Of a stretch of DNA of 64,000 bases, positions 35,241 to 48,164 are shown piece by piece. A model generated the notes under the pieces. The model ran no database searches. It was not told the origin of the DNA and saw nothing but the letters and a program-made list of their open reading frames with translations. Origin of the DNA: Arthrobotrys musiformis. Lineage: Eukaryota > Ascomycota > Orbiliomycetes > Orbiliales > Orbiliaceae. Location: the NCBI GenBank assembly GCA_036971715.1, contig JAVHJL010000001.1, forward strand, positions 1,798,001 to 1,862,000, written 5' to 3'. The number at the start of each line of letters is the position of its first letter. The stretch's first letter is position 1. Both the position numbers and the translations under genes were made by a program.

Positions 35241-37677
35241 CGTGATTGTGATTGTGATTGGTATTCAAGTATCAGGTAAGGTAAGGTAAGGTAAGGTAAG
35301 ATGTGGAGCTATAGATGTTTGATGGAAAGTAAGTATGAGGTTGAAAGAGGAAAGGGGTTTAGTTGATGGAGGTGATGTAGATGATGTAGATGAAAGAAAG
35401 AAAGGGATCGGGGGGAGGTAGGAGGTTACATCTCGGAGGTAGGAGAAGGACGAGTAGATGTGAGGTAGAGGCAGCTTCTGGACGATATACCAGAGAAAGA
35501 GCAGGAGCAGTTGACGTCAGGGAGCTACAGCCTGGATGGATGGGTGTTCCAGAACGAGGTCTAGATCTTTGATGTTCGAGGTGGATGATTATGATAACTC
35601 GACGAAACAGCGATGGTAATGGCGATTATGACAGCGGCCATGGAGCAGCGTATACGACCTGTCGCAGACAGATAGATAGATAGACACTACGAAGCTCCGT
35701 CGACGTGGTCTGCCGGTCGATGAAAGCAGCAGGTCCTAGCAGCAGCCACCGCAGTCAGTTAATCAAGAAGTCAAGTTAAGTGCGAAAGGAGCTGGACAAT
35801 ACAAACAGATTAAAAAAACCGATTGACTCAGCAACCAAATAGAAAAAAAAAAAGATTATTAAAACAGTCGAAGCAATTTAAAATGAACGTTTAATTATAG
35901 CCAGGGTCAGAGCAAGTAACAAAGAAAACCCACCCACGCGCACGGATGGCCCGCTTCTTGGTGGGTTGAGATGGAACCAAGTCCCGAGTCCTCGCGTAAA
36001 GGGGAAGAGGGAAGCACAAGAGAGGGGGACAATATCGCGCTGGCCAATGGGCTTTTACGCGTTCGGACGGGGATTATTCGACATCCGACCGGGGTCCGGT
36101 CCTTCGTTTCGTTTCGTTTGGTTTGCCCGAACCTGACTTGCATCTGATACCGCGATAGACTTCGATGGGTGCACATATCAAGAAGTACCTAGGTAGATTG
36201 AACTATCACGACGTCACATATGACAGACATACAAAAAGGGGCAATTGTTGGATATCGACAGGCGGGGCGTTGAGATTTGTTGCATCGTCGTCACCCGACG
36301 TTGGCTCCCAGACGGTTACACAGGCTGCCTGGCGAGCCAATTTGTGTGACATGGAACACGGCATGGCATGACATGGCGTGCATGTGCGCCTCACCAGACT
36401 CCAGCTGGCACCCGATGCGCAATCGAAGCTAGAGGCCCAAAATGCAGGGGAAACATATACCGACTCAGATATACCTAGGGCGCCGGTCTTGATTCGACTA
36501 GCCACGGACGACAGCAGCCGAGGCGGCCCATGCAACAGCTGGATCCATGGAGCTTCGAGGCTAGCTGCTTCATCTATACTCCAACAGAGCTATGCCAAAC
36601 CCCTTGTCATTGCGCCTATAATTATATAATTTGGCTCAGCTAGCTAGAGCTCCAGACTGCAGACTAAACGTTCCAGCCTGCCTACATGGCCTCGTATCTC
36701 AATTGGTTAACTCATCGTAGCTACCGTTACTAAAAACCTTTCTACTATTTTAATTACCTAGGCAAATAAGTAGGTCGGCGATGGTTCCGATATACCCAAG
36801 TGCCCGCCTAAGTACTAGCAAGTCTTGCACATATATATATTTGTATGTATCAGAGCTGCAGAGGAACTAAGAGTGCACCGTTACAATATCGTTAGATATA
36901 AAAGTACCTAGGTACATACCTATATAGAGGAGATATTTATATAATTATATGAGAACGAGACTAGAGAATACACATCGATATCAACGTTGCAATACATTTT
37001 GGATTACCTAGTTCGAACACAGTAACGACAGAATACTCACGAATCAGACCAAAACATATTCACAATACAACTGTAAAACTTTCTATAAATTAAATCAGAA
37101 CAGTATCGAAAAAATCAGCCTTGTCCCCGTGCGGTAGCCGCCTAGGGCGGATCCTCAGAAGGTATTTTCTTTTTACGTCGGCTAGAAGTTTGTCAAAAAG
37201 TTTACACATACTCTGAGGCTGGGAACGAGACCACACATACTTAGGTATTCAGATCCCGTCCAGTACTTCGATATCAATACTACAAAACATAAATATAAAT
37301 CCTCGCCAGAACACTGAATTCTATAGTACCGGATCACAACGATACAAGTTCATTTATACATATCTTCGAGTAGTTAGATATCAAACCGGTCTCGTAATTG
37401 CAAACAGTATATTCGATCTATAGACCTACAATATAATTACATCCCGAATCAGATTAATACCTATCCGATATCCGCCAACATGCACGATTATTATTTGCTC
37501 CAAGGCGCTCTGGAAACGAGACTGATAAATACATATAAACCACCAAAAGACCTGAATATGAATGAATTCATCATGCATAGCATCATATATTACAATTACC
37601 TATATAACCCGCTAATAATCTAACACATCTACTCAATCTCACCCTCTACCCCCTCTACCAATCACCAAAAAAGAAGT
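35241..37677. other. Long intergenic region upstream of the GAR gene
   Basis: 2.4 kb without a supportable gene. The first 900 bp are the 5' flank of the GAR gene and hold a pentanucleotide repeat (35274-35300), a GATA tetranucleotide run near 35668-35684 and a GTTTC pentamer run near 36106-36117. From 36700 to 37650 the sequence is AT-rich with many TATATA steps and lies 3' of the amino-acid transporter. Confidence 0.45.
35274..35300. repeat. AGGTA pentanucleotide microsatellite
   Basis: Just over five perfect copies of a 5-bp unit, 34 bp upstream of the first ATG of the GAR gene. Probably a slippage-prone microsatellite in the promoter or 5' leader. Confidence 0.8.
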
Positions 37678-39589
37678 CTACTCAGCAACAACCGGCCTCG
37701 CCTCCCCAACAGCACTCCACCCCTCCTCCTTCCTCCCCTTCTTCCAAAACTTCAACCTCCCAAAAACCCTCTTAACCCCCTTCGGCGGGCCCACCCTCAC
37801 CCAAAACACCACAACCCCAACCATAACAAATATCACAACCCCACCGGTCTGCACCGGCGCCCCAAAAACCCCTCTACTAACCAAAAACAAACTCACACAG
37901 CAAAACACTATCGGCGTCGTAATCCAGCATCTATACGGCCTCTCCAACCCCGGTTCCCGGTATCTCAATACTATCAACCCCAACACGGTGAGGAAATAAA
38001 AACTATACCCCGCCACACCGTAGAACGCTATCAACGCCTCAAAGGAGCCGATTATAATAAAAAAACTCGTCAAAACCCCATTGAGCAGCATAGCAAATAT
38101 CGGTGTACGAGTGTACGACGTCCCAAATATCGGTACCCTAACCGTCGTCGTCGTCGTATTCGCTGATTTAATCCCTAACCTTCCAAAGACTTTTGGCAGA
38201 TACCCCTGTTTCCCCGCGACGTAGACTAATCGTCCGGACGTAAATGTAGTGGCGTTTAGAGCGCCTAAGCAACTTATCGATACCGCCAGGGCGAATAATA
38301 TCCCTCCGACTGAGCCGAAGACGGTGGTTCCAAATCTCACGGCGACGGTGGTGGATGATGCGATGACTGACGACGGGAGGACGAAGAAGTACGAGACGTT
38401 CGCGAGGAGGTAGCAGGAGATCACCAGCGGCATGGCGGAGTGGATTACCCGCGGCAAATCCCGGGCTGGGTTCTTCATCTCGCCTGTTATATAGTTCACC
38501 TTATCCATCCATTAGCATATGATTTAAAATAGAGTGAAAGGAGGTAAAAGGGCATACATTATCCCACCCATCGAAAGCCCACAGCCCCGCGTATAGCGCT
38601 ACAGCATAAGCCCCGGGATCCCTACTACTCCCCTCAAACCAATTCCCCATCTTCCACTCCATCGACGGCCCCCCAGGTTTAACACTAAACCCCGTAATAG
38701 CAACCACGATCCCAATAACCGTAATCGCCATCAAACTCACCAACTTGATCAATAAAAAAACATCCCCCATCCTCGTCCCGGCCTTCGTACTCAAACAATT
38801 AAGCAAAGTAATCATCCACATCCCCGCCAACGCAATAGCCTTAACCGCCAACTGCGGCGGCGGATCCGTATCCTCCGTCAAAGACCCCGAAAACACCGAC
38901 CCCAAATACTCCCCCGCAATAATAGAAATAATAGCCGCCGAACCCGGCCTCATCACAACCACAGCAACCCACGCGAATAAAAACGCCGGCAGGTCCCCGA
39001 ATATATGCTGCAAATACGCCTGCGCCCCTCCGCTCAACGGAATCGCACCTCCAAGTTCAGCATAAGACGACGCCCCCGTCCACGCCAGTATCCCCGATAA
39101 CAGCCATATCACCAATGCCGCCCCCGGTGAGCCGGCGTTGGAGTTTACCTGTGCGGGAGAACTGAAGATGCCGGAGCCTATCTGCAGGCCTACTACTAAC
39201 GATAGACCGTTCAGGTATGTTATGGACTTTTGTTTTTCTAAATGCTGTGCTGAGCCGCCACGGCCGGTCGCGGGGTCGGAGAGGGAGAGGTATAGGGGGT
39301 CTGAGGCGGAGGCGCTGAGGGGGAAGAGGTGGGCGTTGAAGTCGAAGGTGGAGCCGACGGAGTATGAGCGTTGGCGAGGGGGACGGGAGGATTGTGTGCC
39401 CGAGTCTAGATCGAGGGTAAGAGGGTCATCGTGTGTGGCTAGTTCGGCCGACAGACGACGGGAGGATGAGATGGAGCGTGAGGAGGAGGATGAGCGACGG
39501 GAGGGGGATGAGGAGGCGAGAGAGGCTAGTTCGAGGGAGTCGCGGCCGTCGGCGGTGGAGGCGGAGAGGGGGATGTTCGTGTAGGCCAT
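37678..39589 (-). CDS. L-type amino-acid transporter (APC superfamily)
   Basis: Exons 38558-39589 and 37678-38499, 617 residues. The 58-bp intron (GTATGC donor, TGCTAATG branch, ATAAG acceptor) joins Gly-Trp-Asp-Asn to Val-Asn-Tyr-Ile-Thr-Gly-Glu, a hallmark of LAT/SLC7-type and fungal high-affinity methionine-permease-like carriers. A Ser/Arg-rich cytosolic N-terminus of about 120 residues precedes the first membrane span, with the conserved Gly-Ser-Gly-Ile-Phe unwinding motif near residue 138. About twelve membrane spans follow, with a large polar Thr-rich loop near residue 440. The C-terminus is basic and short. The protein should move neutral amino acids across the plasma or vacuolar membrane; substrate cannot be read from sequence. 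Transcribed divergently from the DUF7707 gene, 1.15 kb away. Confidence 0.9.
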
Positions 39590-40739
39590 GTCGGTCTAGG
39601 TATGTACCCTAGTTATAAAGTCCCCTGTCGTGGTGTTTGTGTGAATGAGTGTATTGTGGTATCATAAAGGCATGTCGTCTATATTTTGATATAATATAAT
39701 AGTAATATAAATGATATGGGAGAAAGGGGGGGTACGGGGGGGTTGTTAGGAAACCTGTCCTGTGTAACAGAGAGAGACAGAGATGGAAATGGAGATGGGG
39801 ATGGTTGGCGGTTGGTGTAGGAATGGAATGGAAATGGTGGTTGTGTCGCATGGAAGTACCTGTCAACTGCAGTTAGTATGGAAACCGAGGAGCTTGAGCT
39901 GTTGCTTGTTTCTGTTGCCCCGGATCCACCAGCCACGCAAACACGCCCAGCACAGCCACATCTTCCATCATCCACAGATAGTATAAACGCCAAGAGAACG
40001 AGATCTGAAACCGGCGAGAGAATGCGATTGGCCAATCTGCCTCGAAAGCAGAACGCGTGTTGTCTCGATCATGCCCACATCACCATCACCCACCCACGAT
40101 ACCCATGCACTCGAAGCCTCAGAAAAAATAATAAAAAATGATAAAAAAACAATAAAAAATAGGAAAAAATGGTAAAAAATAGTATTGACAAAATATTTGA
40201 ATAGAGATGCATGTGTAGACGTATTTAGAGCCCCTCAGCCTCTTTTCTAAGAATATAGTATAGACAGAGGGAGAGCGAGCGAACAAGCGATAGTCTCTAA
40301 GTGGGTCCTGTCGACTCTCGGCACCTGCATCCGCCCCTTCTCGTCCCCAGTTCCACATACATTAAACTGCAGATATCGGATAGCTGAACACTGGATAAAT
40401 GCTCCAATCGCTGTCAGAACCAGTGTTTCTTGTCCCGCCACAGTTCTTTCCTGACTAACTGATAGTGGTGACAGTTAAAGAAGGGTGGCCAAGTGATCGT
40501 GGCCGGCGGGCAGGAATTGTTGGTTTAATTACGGCTGTTCCCATCCCATCTTTTTTTCCTTCCCTTTTCCTTCCTTCTTTTCTCTCCCTCTTTCTTCCCT
40601 CAAGTAATAGTAATCGCACTCTTATTGTTCCCCACGCGTCAATCCTCCTCCATTCTTCCTGTACTCCTCCTCCAATTGTACTCCTACGACTACAATACAA
40701 TACTCTACAATTAGATTTGTTTAAGGAAAAATAGAGAAA
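39590..40739. promoter_or_regulatory. Divergent promoter, transporter / DUF7707 gene
   Basis: A 1.15-kb non-coding stretch between two gene starts. A strong pyrimidine tract on the plus strand (about 40548-40615) precedes the DUF7707 ATG by 125 bp, a feature of highly expressed fungal promoters. A-rich repeats (AAAATA units) occur at 40120-40190. Short open segments on both strands are not supported. Confidence 0.5.
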
Positions 40740-41438
40740 ATGGTTGGAATCGCTGTCCTCGTCATCGCCTCGCTGGCCTCGTCCGTCTTCGCCCAGTCGG
40801 ACGGTGTCGGAATCGGGAACCAGACCATCATCCCGTCCTCCGTCGACGTCAACACTCGTAACGGCTGGTGTCGCTCCGAGAAGGACACCTGCACTACCCT
40901 CTGCTCCAAGAACTGGTCCACCAACGACTGCGACCAGAACACCTTGGAGTACTCTTGTGTCTGCGCCGACGGCTCCAAGCCCGACCTCCTCGCCTACAGG
41001 AACACCCTTCCCTTCTTCGTCTGCCAGGAATACATCGCCCAGTGTGTCGCTGGTAAGTTTTTTTCTCTTCCACTCTCTTCAAATTTCTATTTCTATATTT
41101 AAAAATGCATGTGTGACGGGGATGGTACTGATTGTGTCGCAGGAAACGCTACGGAGCCCACCCTCCAAAACATCTGCAGGAACACAAACACCTGCGGTAA
41201 CCAGGACCCGGCCGACTTTGTCCCCACCACCACCGTCCGAACCACCGCCACTCCGGCCACCTCCACCGGTTCTTCCCAAGGCACCCAGTCTGCCGCTACC
41301 ACAACAGGCTCCGATGTCCCTGCCACCACTTCTCCGAACGCCGGTTCTGCCCTCGAGCCTCCATCGTATGGTTTCCTACGCATGGTCGCCCTCGTCTCGG
41401 CTCTGGGACTTGCCGGTGCCGGCTCTTTCTTCCTGTAA
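40740..41438 (+). CDS. DUF7707-type secreted, GPI-anchored protein
   Basis: Exons 40740-41052 and 41143-41438; a 90-bp intron with GTAAGT donor and CGCAG acceptor splits a Gly codon; 202 residues. Signal peptide of about 18 residues ending Val-Phe-Ala. Then a conserved Cys pattern: Asn-Gly-Trp-Cys, Thr-Cys, Leu-Cys-Ser, Asp-Cys, Ser-Cys-Val-Cys-Ala-Asp-Gly, a Tyr-Arg-Asn-Thr-Leu-Pro-Phe-Phe-Val-Cys segment, Gln-Cys, and two more Cys in the second exon (Asn-Ile-Cys, Asn-Thr-Cys-Gly-Asn-Gln-Asp-Pro). This matches the ascomycete DUF7707 family of small extracellular membrane-associated proteins. A Ser/Thr/Pro-rich stalk and a C-terminal hydrophobic tail (Ala-Leu-Gly-Leu-Ala-Gly-Ala-Gly) indicate a GPI anchor. 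The pyrimidine-rich promoter and strong codon bias suggest high expression. Confidence 0.9.
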
Positions 41439-43599
41439 ACATTTTTCTACCTTTCAAGAAACCTGTGTTATTGGATTACCCCTTTTATACTTTTTTTTAC
41501 ACCCCTTTAACCTTCGTAATGTCCCGAAGATTCACTTCCTCGGTTTAATGTATTCTTTTCAATTCACGTGGTGATGATTGTTTGGGGATGATTCCTTCTG
41601 AGCGCTTTTTTTTCCCTCTTCTTCCATTGTTTTACTATGATACCACCATACGTTCTCCCCCCACCAGCATAACGATATTATAATGAGAGGGCGATTTTAA
41701 ATACCTTTTTTCTTCATTCATAAACTTCGTGATCCTTAACTTTTTTTTATACTGGTGATTAAATTCGTGACGTAAGAGGAATCCCGGTCGCTTGTTTGTA
41801 TGCACTATAGACGTCTATTGCGCTTTGGGATTAGACCGGGCCAATCGGGTTGCTTCCTGATGAGGGGATCTGCTTAAACCTGCTGGATCCATCTGGAAAT
41901 GTACCTTTTCTTCCAGCGCATACCCCAAGGTACTCAGCAGTTAGTGGTGGGGATAAGGTTTATAAAGCATTCTTACCCCCCTTTGTTCTTTATTTCTCTT
42001 TCTTCTTGACATCATCCTTAACATATGCGTCCTTGTTATACGCTATCCAGGGATTATTGACGTCCTGTTCGACGATGATACTCTACTTCCTGATATAATA
42101 TATATACTATACCTCCAAGACTAACTATACCTATAGACTAATGAACTATTCTACGTGGATGGGGAGTATACGACGCTACACAGGGCATGGCCATTCCAAC
42201 TTCAACGGCAGCTCAGTGCCACGTTGGAACACTCAAAACTAGGTAAATGGGAATACACACCATGATTACCACAGATATAAATCCCCCAAGGGTCCAAGAC
42301 CAATAATAGCTACAGTACTACTATATAATACCAGAAAAAGCGGCAGCCAGAACGCACCAAAGGTGACTATGAAAAGCTTCACTCCAGCGAATGAAACTCC
42401 TATTCAAGCTTCAAATGAATATATATAAATGTGCTCCTGTCGAATAGACTGGACCTACCCAGATCACAAGGATTACCTCAAATGCAGCGCGCTTCCCAGA
42501 AATATATGTCTTATTAGGCTTCAACCAGAGATTTGTACCCTAGCGCAAAGACCTAGAATATGAAGACCTTCGAAAAGGCCTCAAGTTACTCCAGTATGCA
42601 TATATAATAAATACTTCCTAACCCACGCTCGAAATAAAACACATCTGGCACTTTCTGTACGCGTGCGTCTATAACGTGTTCGGGCTTGATAATACTTGGG
42701 ATACAGTGCTATCGTTGATGCCGTGATGAGATTTATACACTATTCTCCATATAATAATACCTTACTCCGTCCGATCGAACACCTAAGAGGGTTGGGTGGA
42801 CTTATGGATTATATCGGCGTATATACAGATATATCGTGCGGAATGTCCAACCCGCTGGCGACCTAAACATTTCTTTCCAAAAACGTATGATTCAGGCGAC
42901 ATATGCTCTTCGAAAATGTATGTTGAACTGAAATTCCTGGAATGCGTGTGTCGAACCTCCACTGAGTATATACTCTATGAGAAACATATCAAACAGGGGA
43001 ATTCACCCGTCAGTCACAACGCTCCAGCTTGATGGATATAGGGCTTATAGATCGATAACCTACGAAATTTATGAAGACCCAACCGCTACATCGACGCTAT
43101 TTCCCGACGTGGCCCAGATATTTCGTTCTCCTTGCCCACAAGCAGACTCCTCGATTTCCGAAAATTGGACATTTAAGGTCAATGTTAGGTTATATATACC
43201 CACAAAAGTTGAATGTTCTTCGGGTTAGTGCGGCAGGATTCTTACAATTATACCATCCGCCATTCGCACTAAAGTGGAAGTATGTTGTCATCCAGATATA
43301 TTACAACCCGCTAGATTGATATACCGAAACTCGGGCATATTCCCGCTTTATGCGGTACATATATACAACTTTCGTATTATGGACCAAGAGTCAGAATGGA
43401 TGGATTCTAGCCACCAAATAACTCAGCATGCTTCTGCATCTAGAAAAATACTATGAACAGCGTGCTACCACCGGGATCCAACCAGCATGGATTGCGAAAG
43501 TCATGGTTCGGGTTCAGTTTGATGCGAGAGCTTGGAATAGTAAGGCCCGATGACACGGTTCCGAGCCTTGAAAGATGAAGAACTCCAGACTTAAAAATT

Positions 43600-44061
43600 T
43601 TGGATCACAATGCCAGGAGGAAATGTAACCGCCATGTTTGCGGGGATTATGTATATTTCGATACCCTTCCAGGCTATGGAAATAATCTGAATCCCGAACA
43701 ATTCTGGTGTATGGAATCTTCGGGACGGATTTGGAATTCTCACCCGGCCGTTTGGAAACATCGATTTCTGCCTATTATCATATATATACGAAAAGCAAGA
43801 TTCAGCGTTCAAATCCTGTCAGTAAACGGACATGAAAGCGGCGTATTCCTCATGATATCCAGCAATATACCAGTTTATGGGCCCCAAGCTATGAATATTT
43901 ATACCAACCTGACCTCCAAATATCCCAAGAACACGAGTGGTGGCGGAATAGAGCACAATTATACGATCTATGCACGCTTTATATTATTACTACAAGAAAA
44001 ATCTGGGCTGCGTCTACGCCCCTCTTTATCAATTCATAAATCTAACCCTTTGCCGTTATAA
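43600..44061 (+). CDS. Orphan open reading frame, low confidence
   Basis: A 153-codon plus-strand frame in the gene-poor tract. It has Trp- and Cys-containing segments (Gln-Phe-Trp-Cys-Met-Glu) and a hydrophobic strand-rich stretch (Phe-Ser-Val-Gln-Ile-Leu-Ser-Val-Asn). The start is arbitrary and no splice signals clearly extend it. It could be an exon of a larger gene or chance. Confidence 0.2.
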   Translation: MDHNARRKCNRHVCGDYVYFDTLPGYGNNLNPEQFWCMESSGRIWNSHPAVWKHRFLPIIIYIRKARFSVQILSVNGHESGVFLMISSNIPVYGPQAMNIYTNLTSKYPKNTSGGGIEHNYTIYARFILLLQEKSGLRLRPSLSIHKSNPLPL

Positions 44062-44339
44062 CTTTATATGCGCATATGCGCTCTTCTTCGATGTTTGGGG
44101 TCCTAGTTCTCTCTATGCCCAAATAGATACTCCCAATATGACTGAGTCCTTGGAAGGCTAGCTGACCATATGAACTATATATAACATCCTATCGAAGACC
44201 CCGGAATACATCCACATCAAGTACGTTCACACATTGAAAATATTTAGAGCTTGGAGAAATATCCTGTCTATGGATATATAAAAAGTCGACGAGCGTGTAA
44301 AAAATGGAGGTATCGGAAGAAGCAATAGGCTAACCATGT

Positions 44340-44663
44340 AGCTTTCGGAGCGGGTTGGGGCTATAGCCGTTTCCCAAGGCGATCGTGCGAGTATGAAGAT
44401 ACGGATCGATGGAGCACGATTACAGACCTACGGACGTAACGATCAATCACCTAAAGATATATGTGAGATTGATGTTATCCAAGACTGTGACGATTTCATC
44501 ATGATACTACACCCAGTATTCAAGGAACCGGCTGATGTATTTGCTTCCGGATAATACAGAAGAGAGAGCAGCTAGGGGAAACCTGCCATTGTTGTATCCG
44601 ACAGCTTCGAATACCAGTTACGTTCATTGTGTTCTATGGCTGAAAATCGAGAACGAAAAGCAG
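44340..44663 (+). pseudogene. Possible broken gene fragment, beta-rich
   Basis: One frame reads Lys-Ile-Arg-Ile-Asp-Gly-Ala-Arg-Leu-Gln-Thr-Tyr and continues to Phe-Lys-Glu-Pro-Ala-Asp-Val-Phe before a stop near 44552. A second frame takes over (Glu-Glu-Arg-Ala-Ala-Arg-Gly to Lys-Ile-Glu-Asn-Glu-Lys-Gln) and ends at a GTATGT donor at 44664. The arrangement loosely recalls the fungal DUF7918-type beta-sandwich; this is a weak impression. A frameshift would be needed to connect the pieces, so decay is likely. Confidence 0.25.
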
Positions 44664-45172
44664 GTATGTATACGTCAGGAACTTTCGGTTTTAGAGAAGG
44701 CGGTATTTAATATATATACTACGCCTGCGATCCTCTAGTTATTAGAAGACTACCTAGCTTTAATTATGCAGGAATTCTAATTACTGGTGGAGCCTTTAAT
44801 AGAAAAACAGGTCCAAAAACACCCTGGATTCATGGGTTCATATACTTCTAGAATTCCATGAAGCGGAGCGATGATGCTCTGGCCACAGCGTCTATATATG
44901 TGGAACATATGACAGACACTCCAGCCTAAACTTCTACAAGCATGGATTATATCCCCACCTCGTAGCATCCAAGATGCCCACTGGTACCACCAGAATACGA
45001 AGACATGTTTATACCTGGATATAGTATATTCCGACCCACTTGATAGACGGAGGGGTGGGGGTGAAGTTTTCACAGCAGCCTATTTGAACCGTACGCTTGA
45101 GGCGGAATGTACCCTCATCCAAGGCTACTCGGGGGATGAACTAATGGGGCAGCTTTGAAGCGACCTGGTGGA

Positions 45173-45619
45173 CTAGGTGGTTGTCTTCTGGAAACCTTGA
45201 GTCGGTGTTCCTGTTTTATATACTACCTGTATCCTCTGCGGGTATGTGCGGTGACCGATCTCATTCTGAAGGATGGAATTCCGGAAAAGCCCTGGGGACT
45301 TGATGTGAATTTCGCATCCCCTTACATTACATACCACCACGGCTGGATTAAACACAATAGATGGGATTCCCTGCCTCAAAGTGCTTGGGATATGCATGTA
45401 GCTGCCTTTTCGGGAATTCAATAAGCGTTGAGTATACCGACAGAGGAAGATTGATTGTGTTTCTGTGTATTTATCGCGGGAGCGATTATTGCCCATATAT
45501 ATGGAAAGCAATTGGTCGAGCTTCGATGCTGGGTTGAGATTATACGTTCGGTTGTTTGGCCGCTCTGATCTCACCCCGGTGCACTTATAGAGAGTTACAG
45601 GCTTCGGATTCTGCTCCAT
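45173..45619 (-). CDS. Orphan open reading frame, low confidence
   Basis: A 148-codon minus-strand frame overlapping an 89-codon plus-strand frame. Basic and Tyr/Arg-rich, with no domain, signal peptide or splice context. Its length alone is weak evidence for coding. Confidence 0.15.
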   Translation of the reverse strand: MEQNPKPVTLYKCTGVRSERPNNRTYNLNPASKLDQLLSIYMGNNRSRDKYTETQSIFLCRYTQRLLNSRKGSYMHIPSTLRQGIPSIVFNPAVVVCNVRGCEIHIKSPGLFRNSILQNEIGHRTYPQRIQVVYKTGTPTQGFQKTTT

Positions 45620-48164
45620 GTGGAATAAACCTCAGCCTCGCGATCGGCTGGTCTCGCGGTGAAGATCGGCCAATTATCTATGTGGCCAAGACGATAATCG
45701 ATAAAAGGTATCGCATACATACCCGTATGGACATACATTCGCGACTTAACACGGTCTTTAGGCCTCGAGTACCTCCACTGTGCAACTGACTACATCCCCA
45801 GGACATGGAATCTATACCGTACCAGGATACTCACATATGTAATTTGATATACGTATATAGATATGTAATATATACCACCGTATGACTGTTGCGATGACGA
45901 TACTGATATCTCTCTCGCAGAACTGCAGCTGGGAGAGGTCCGATGTTGGTATATAATACACCATAGCCCTAGCACTAGCTGATTCTCAAAGCCTATGGGG
46001 TTAGAGTAACAAATAGAAGCGTCATAATCTTCTGAAACCCGGGGAAGGCGCGCACGCTGCATGGGATGCAGCTTCGGAGTTCCAGTTTATAGAATATAGC
46101 CGACCGTAGGTACGAAAATTCTGCCCCAGATATCAATGGATGGTGCCGAATGCACATATCTACAGGTACCTAGGTTGGTGCTTCTGGGGTGGCCGATGAA
46201 TTAAGTAGGGGCCTAAAGATACTAAGCTGTGCGATGTGAATCATTTTGGTATATATACATTCGATATCTCTCCACCGGGCGTATATACTGCTAATATTGA
46301 AGTCGTTCCCTTGTTGGCTTGTTAGCAATGAGGGCCACCCTGAGATTCGCAATGTGGTCTGATACTTCTGTCTAACCGTAATTACGACAGATGGAATTGT
46401 ATATTATATTGACGACATGTCGTTTACGGACCATCTCACTATGTATATGCCAATTTCTAGAATTAAGGTGTTTCCTTTGATATGATGACTGAATGGTTGA
46501 ATTACATTACCTGCAGGGCAAATTCTATACCACGATCCAGCCTCATGATACCTGCCATATAAGCCGCTCATTCTGCTATATATACTTTCTAAACAGAATC
46601 AATACTAGATTCCCGACCCACTTTTTAATATTCGGCCTATAGGTCTAAAATATCATTAGGGAATTAAAGCATGACCAAACTGAAGACCCACATCCATGGA
46701 AGGAATAACCCACGATCAATCTTCCAGAAGACTTGACGAAAAAGAAATTGAAAGACCTGATGAACCTCAAAGGATATTTAATTTAAAGTAGCATACCGCC
46801 GAAGCCACGAAGCAAATGGGAAAGGCTACAAGGGTTAAAAATTCGCTTTACATATTTGAATTTACCATTACCTGCGGAATCAATGCAGTCTAGATCCCTC
46901 ATGCTCATGCGGTGGAGATATATACTATCATGTTGTGTATATAGGCTTAATATAGCTATTCTAAAAGTCGGAGATGTTCTTGGATCTTGAAGCTCATCAG
47001 TATCATGGAAGTGAATCTTTCTGTTCTTACTCCCAATATGGAGTATACTTCGTATAGTTGGGATTCGGGGTGTCCTAAACATCGTAATACGCTTGCATCA
47101 TGGGAAAGATACATTAGATATATAGGCAGCTAGCTTGTACCTACTAGAAACTTTTGGACATGGAATGAAATACGAGATGGAATAGATCTTTCATGCGAAT
47201 GATTCGAGAGAGTTGGTCGGAAGAGTTATGGGGGCAACCACAAGAAAGGGTGGTTGTAGGGTTGAACTAATTCGGGCCATACATGAAAGAACTTTCGAAC
47301 CCAGCCATGATAATTATAAATTACTTATCATTCCTGAAAATCTTGGAGAAGCTACAAAAATAGCTGGAAAGGGCTCGTATATATTGAACACCAACATCGA
47401 AGATGGCTGTGGCCACATGTTGGTAAATCCCTAGACCATTTAAGGGAATTAATTTTGAACTGACTTTGTGGAGCCTTTGGGTCGAAGGTTACTCTTCTTG
47501 GCGATATTTCTTACACCCATAGATGATACGTCGCCGAGTCTGATCAGGCTTCTAACTAATCTCGAGGCCAGACAGGGTGATTCGCTTCTGACTAGATATA
47601 TATAAAAATACTCGAAACACCGCTTTATATGATAGGTATGAAATGGTATCCCGGGTATTTTTCTAGAAAAAAGGTGGCTATCCAACCTCTATGCCGCAAT
47701 TTCCTCAGTCGGAGCTTCAAAAGATATAATCTGGCTTATCCAGTTCCATCTCTAAGAGACAGGTATATCTAGATATCTGTATTTCAATTTTGTCTTGGCA
47801 GCGCTCGGGCACGAACTTGCCACCCGCCCGGCCCCACAGGCCCAGCCCATACGCTAGTCACTACGCGCCTCCACTCTCAGATGTCAGGCATTAATACACT
47901 CCCTCCAAAAGTAGTAGTGTGTTTCGGCTTTATATCTTCATGATTACGAGTATCATACAAATAACTTACAAAGGAAGCCGGTGTGGCATATGCTGAGGTT
48001 TCAATGAAACTTCGATAACGCACCATATTTAATCAGATACAAAAAATATATATACATCTGACATTCATCTATAGCTAGCCTCGATATCCTAGGAATCAAT
48101 TTAACTAGAGCTGCCGTGATGCCCATATTTTGCCGCTGGTCTTTTTTCTCCCCCTTTTCCTTTT

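Larger units (their letters stand above)
41439..48164. other. Gene-poor tract with broken open segments
   Basis: 6.7 kb with no intact gene I can defend. Many TATATA steps and short open segments of 60-150 codons lie on both strands. Several plus-strand pieces look protein-like yet end in stops or lose frame: 42977-43228, 43600-44061, about 44340-44560 continuing in another frame to a GTATGT donor at 44664, and 47213-47434. They may be exons of rapidly evolving orphans, decayed genes or remnants of a mobile element. I see no terminal repeats, transposase motif or long poly-A tail. Confidence 0.4.

Noticed and set aside
36378..36629. 83-codon plus-strand ORF in the long intergenic region
   Set aside because: Overlapped by a similar-sized ORF on the other strand; neither looks like protein.
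39138..39584. 148-codon charged plus-strand ORF
   Set aside because: Antisense to the N-terminus of the amino-acid transporter, explained by its codon bias.
40744..41574. 276-codon Ser/Thr/Pro-rich plus-strand ORF
   Set aside because: Out-of-frame shadow of the DUF7707 gene; the real frame has the signal peptide and the Cys pattern.
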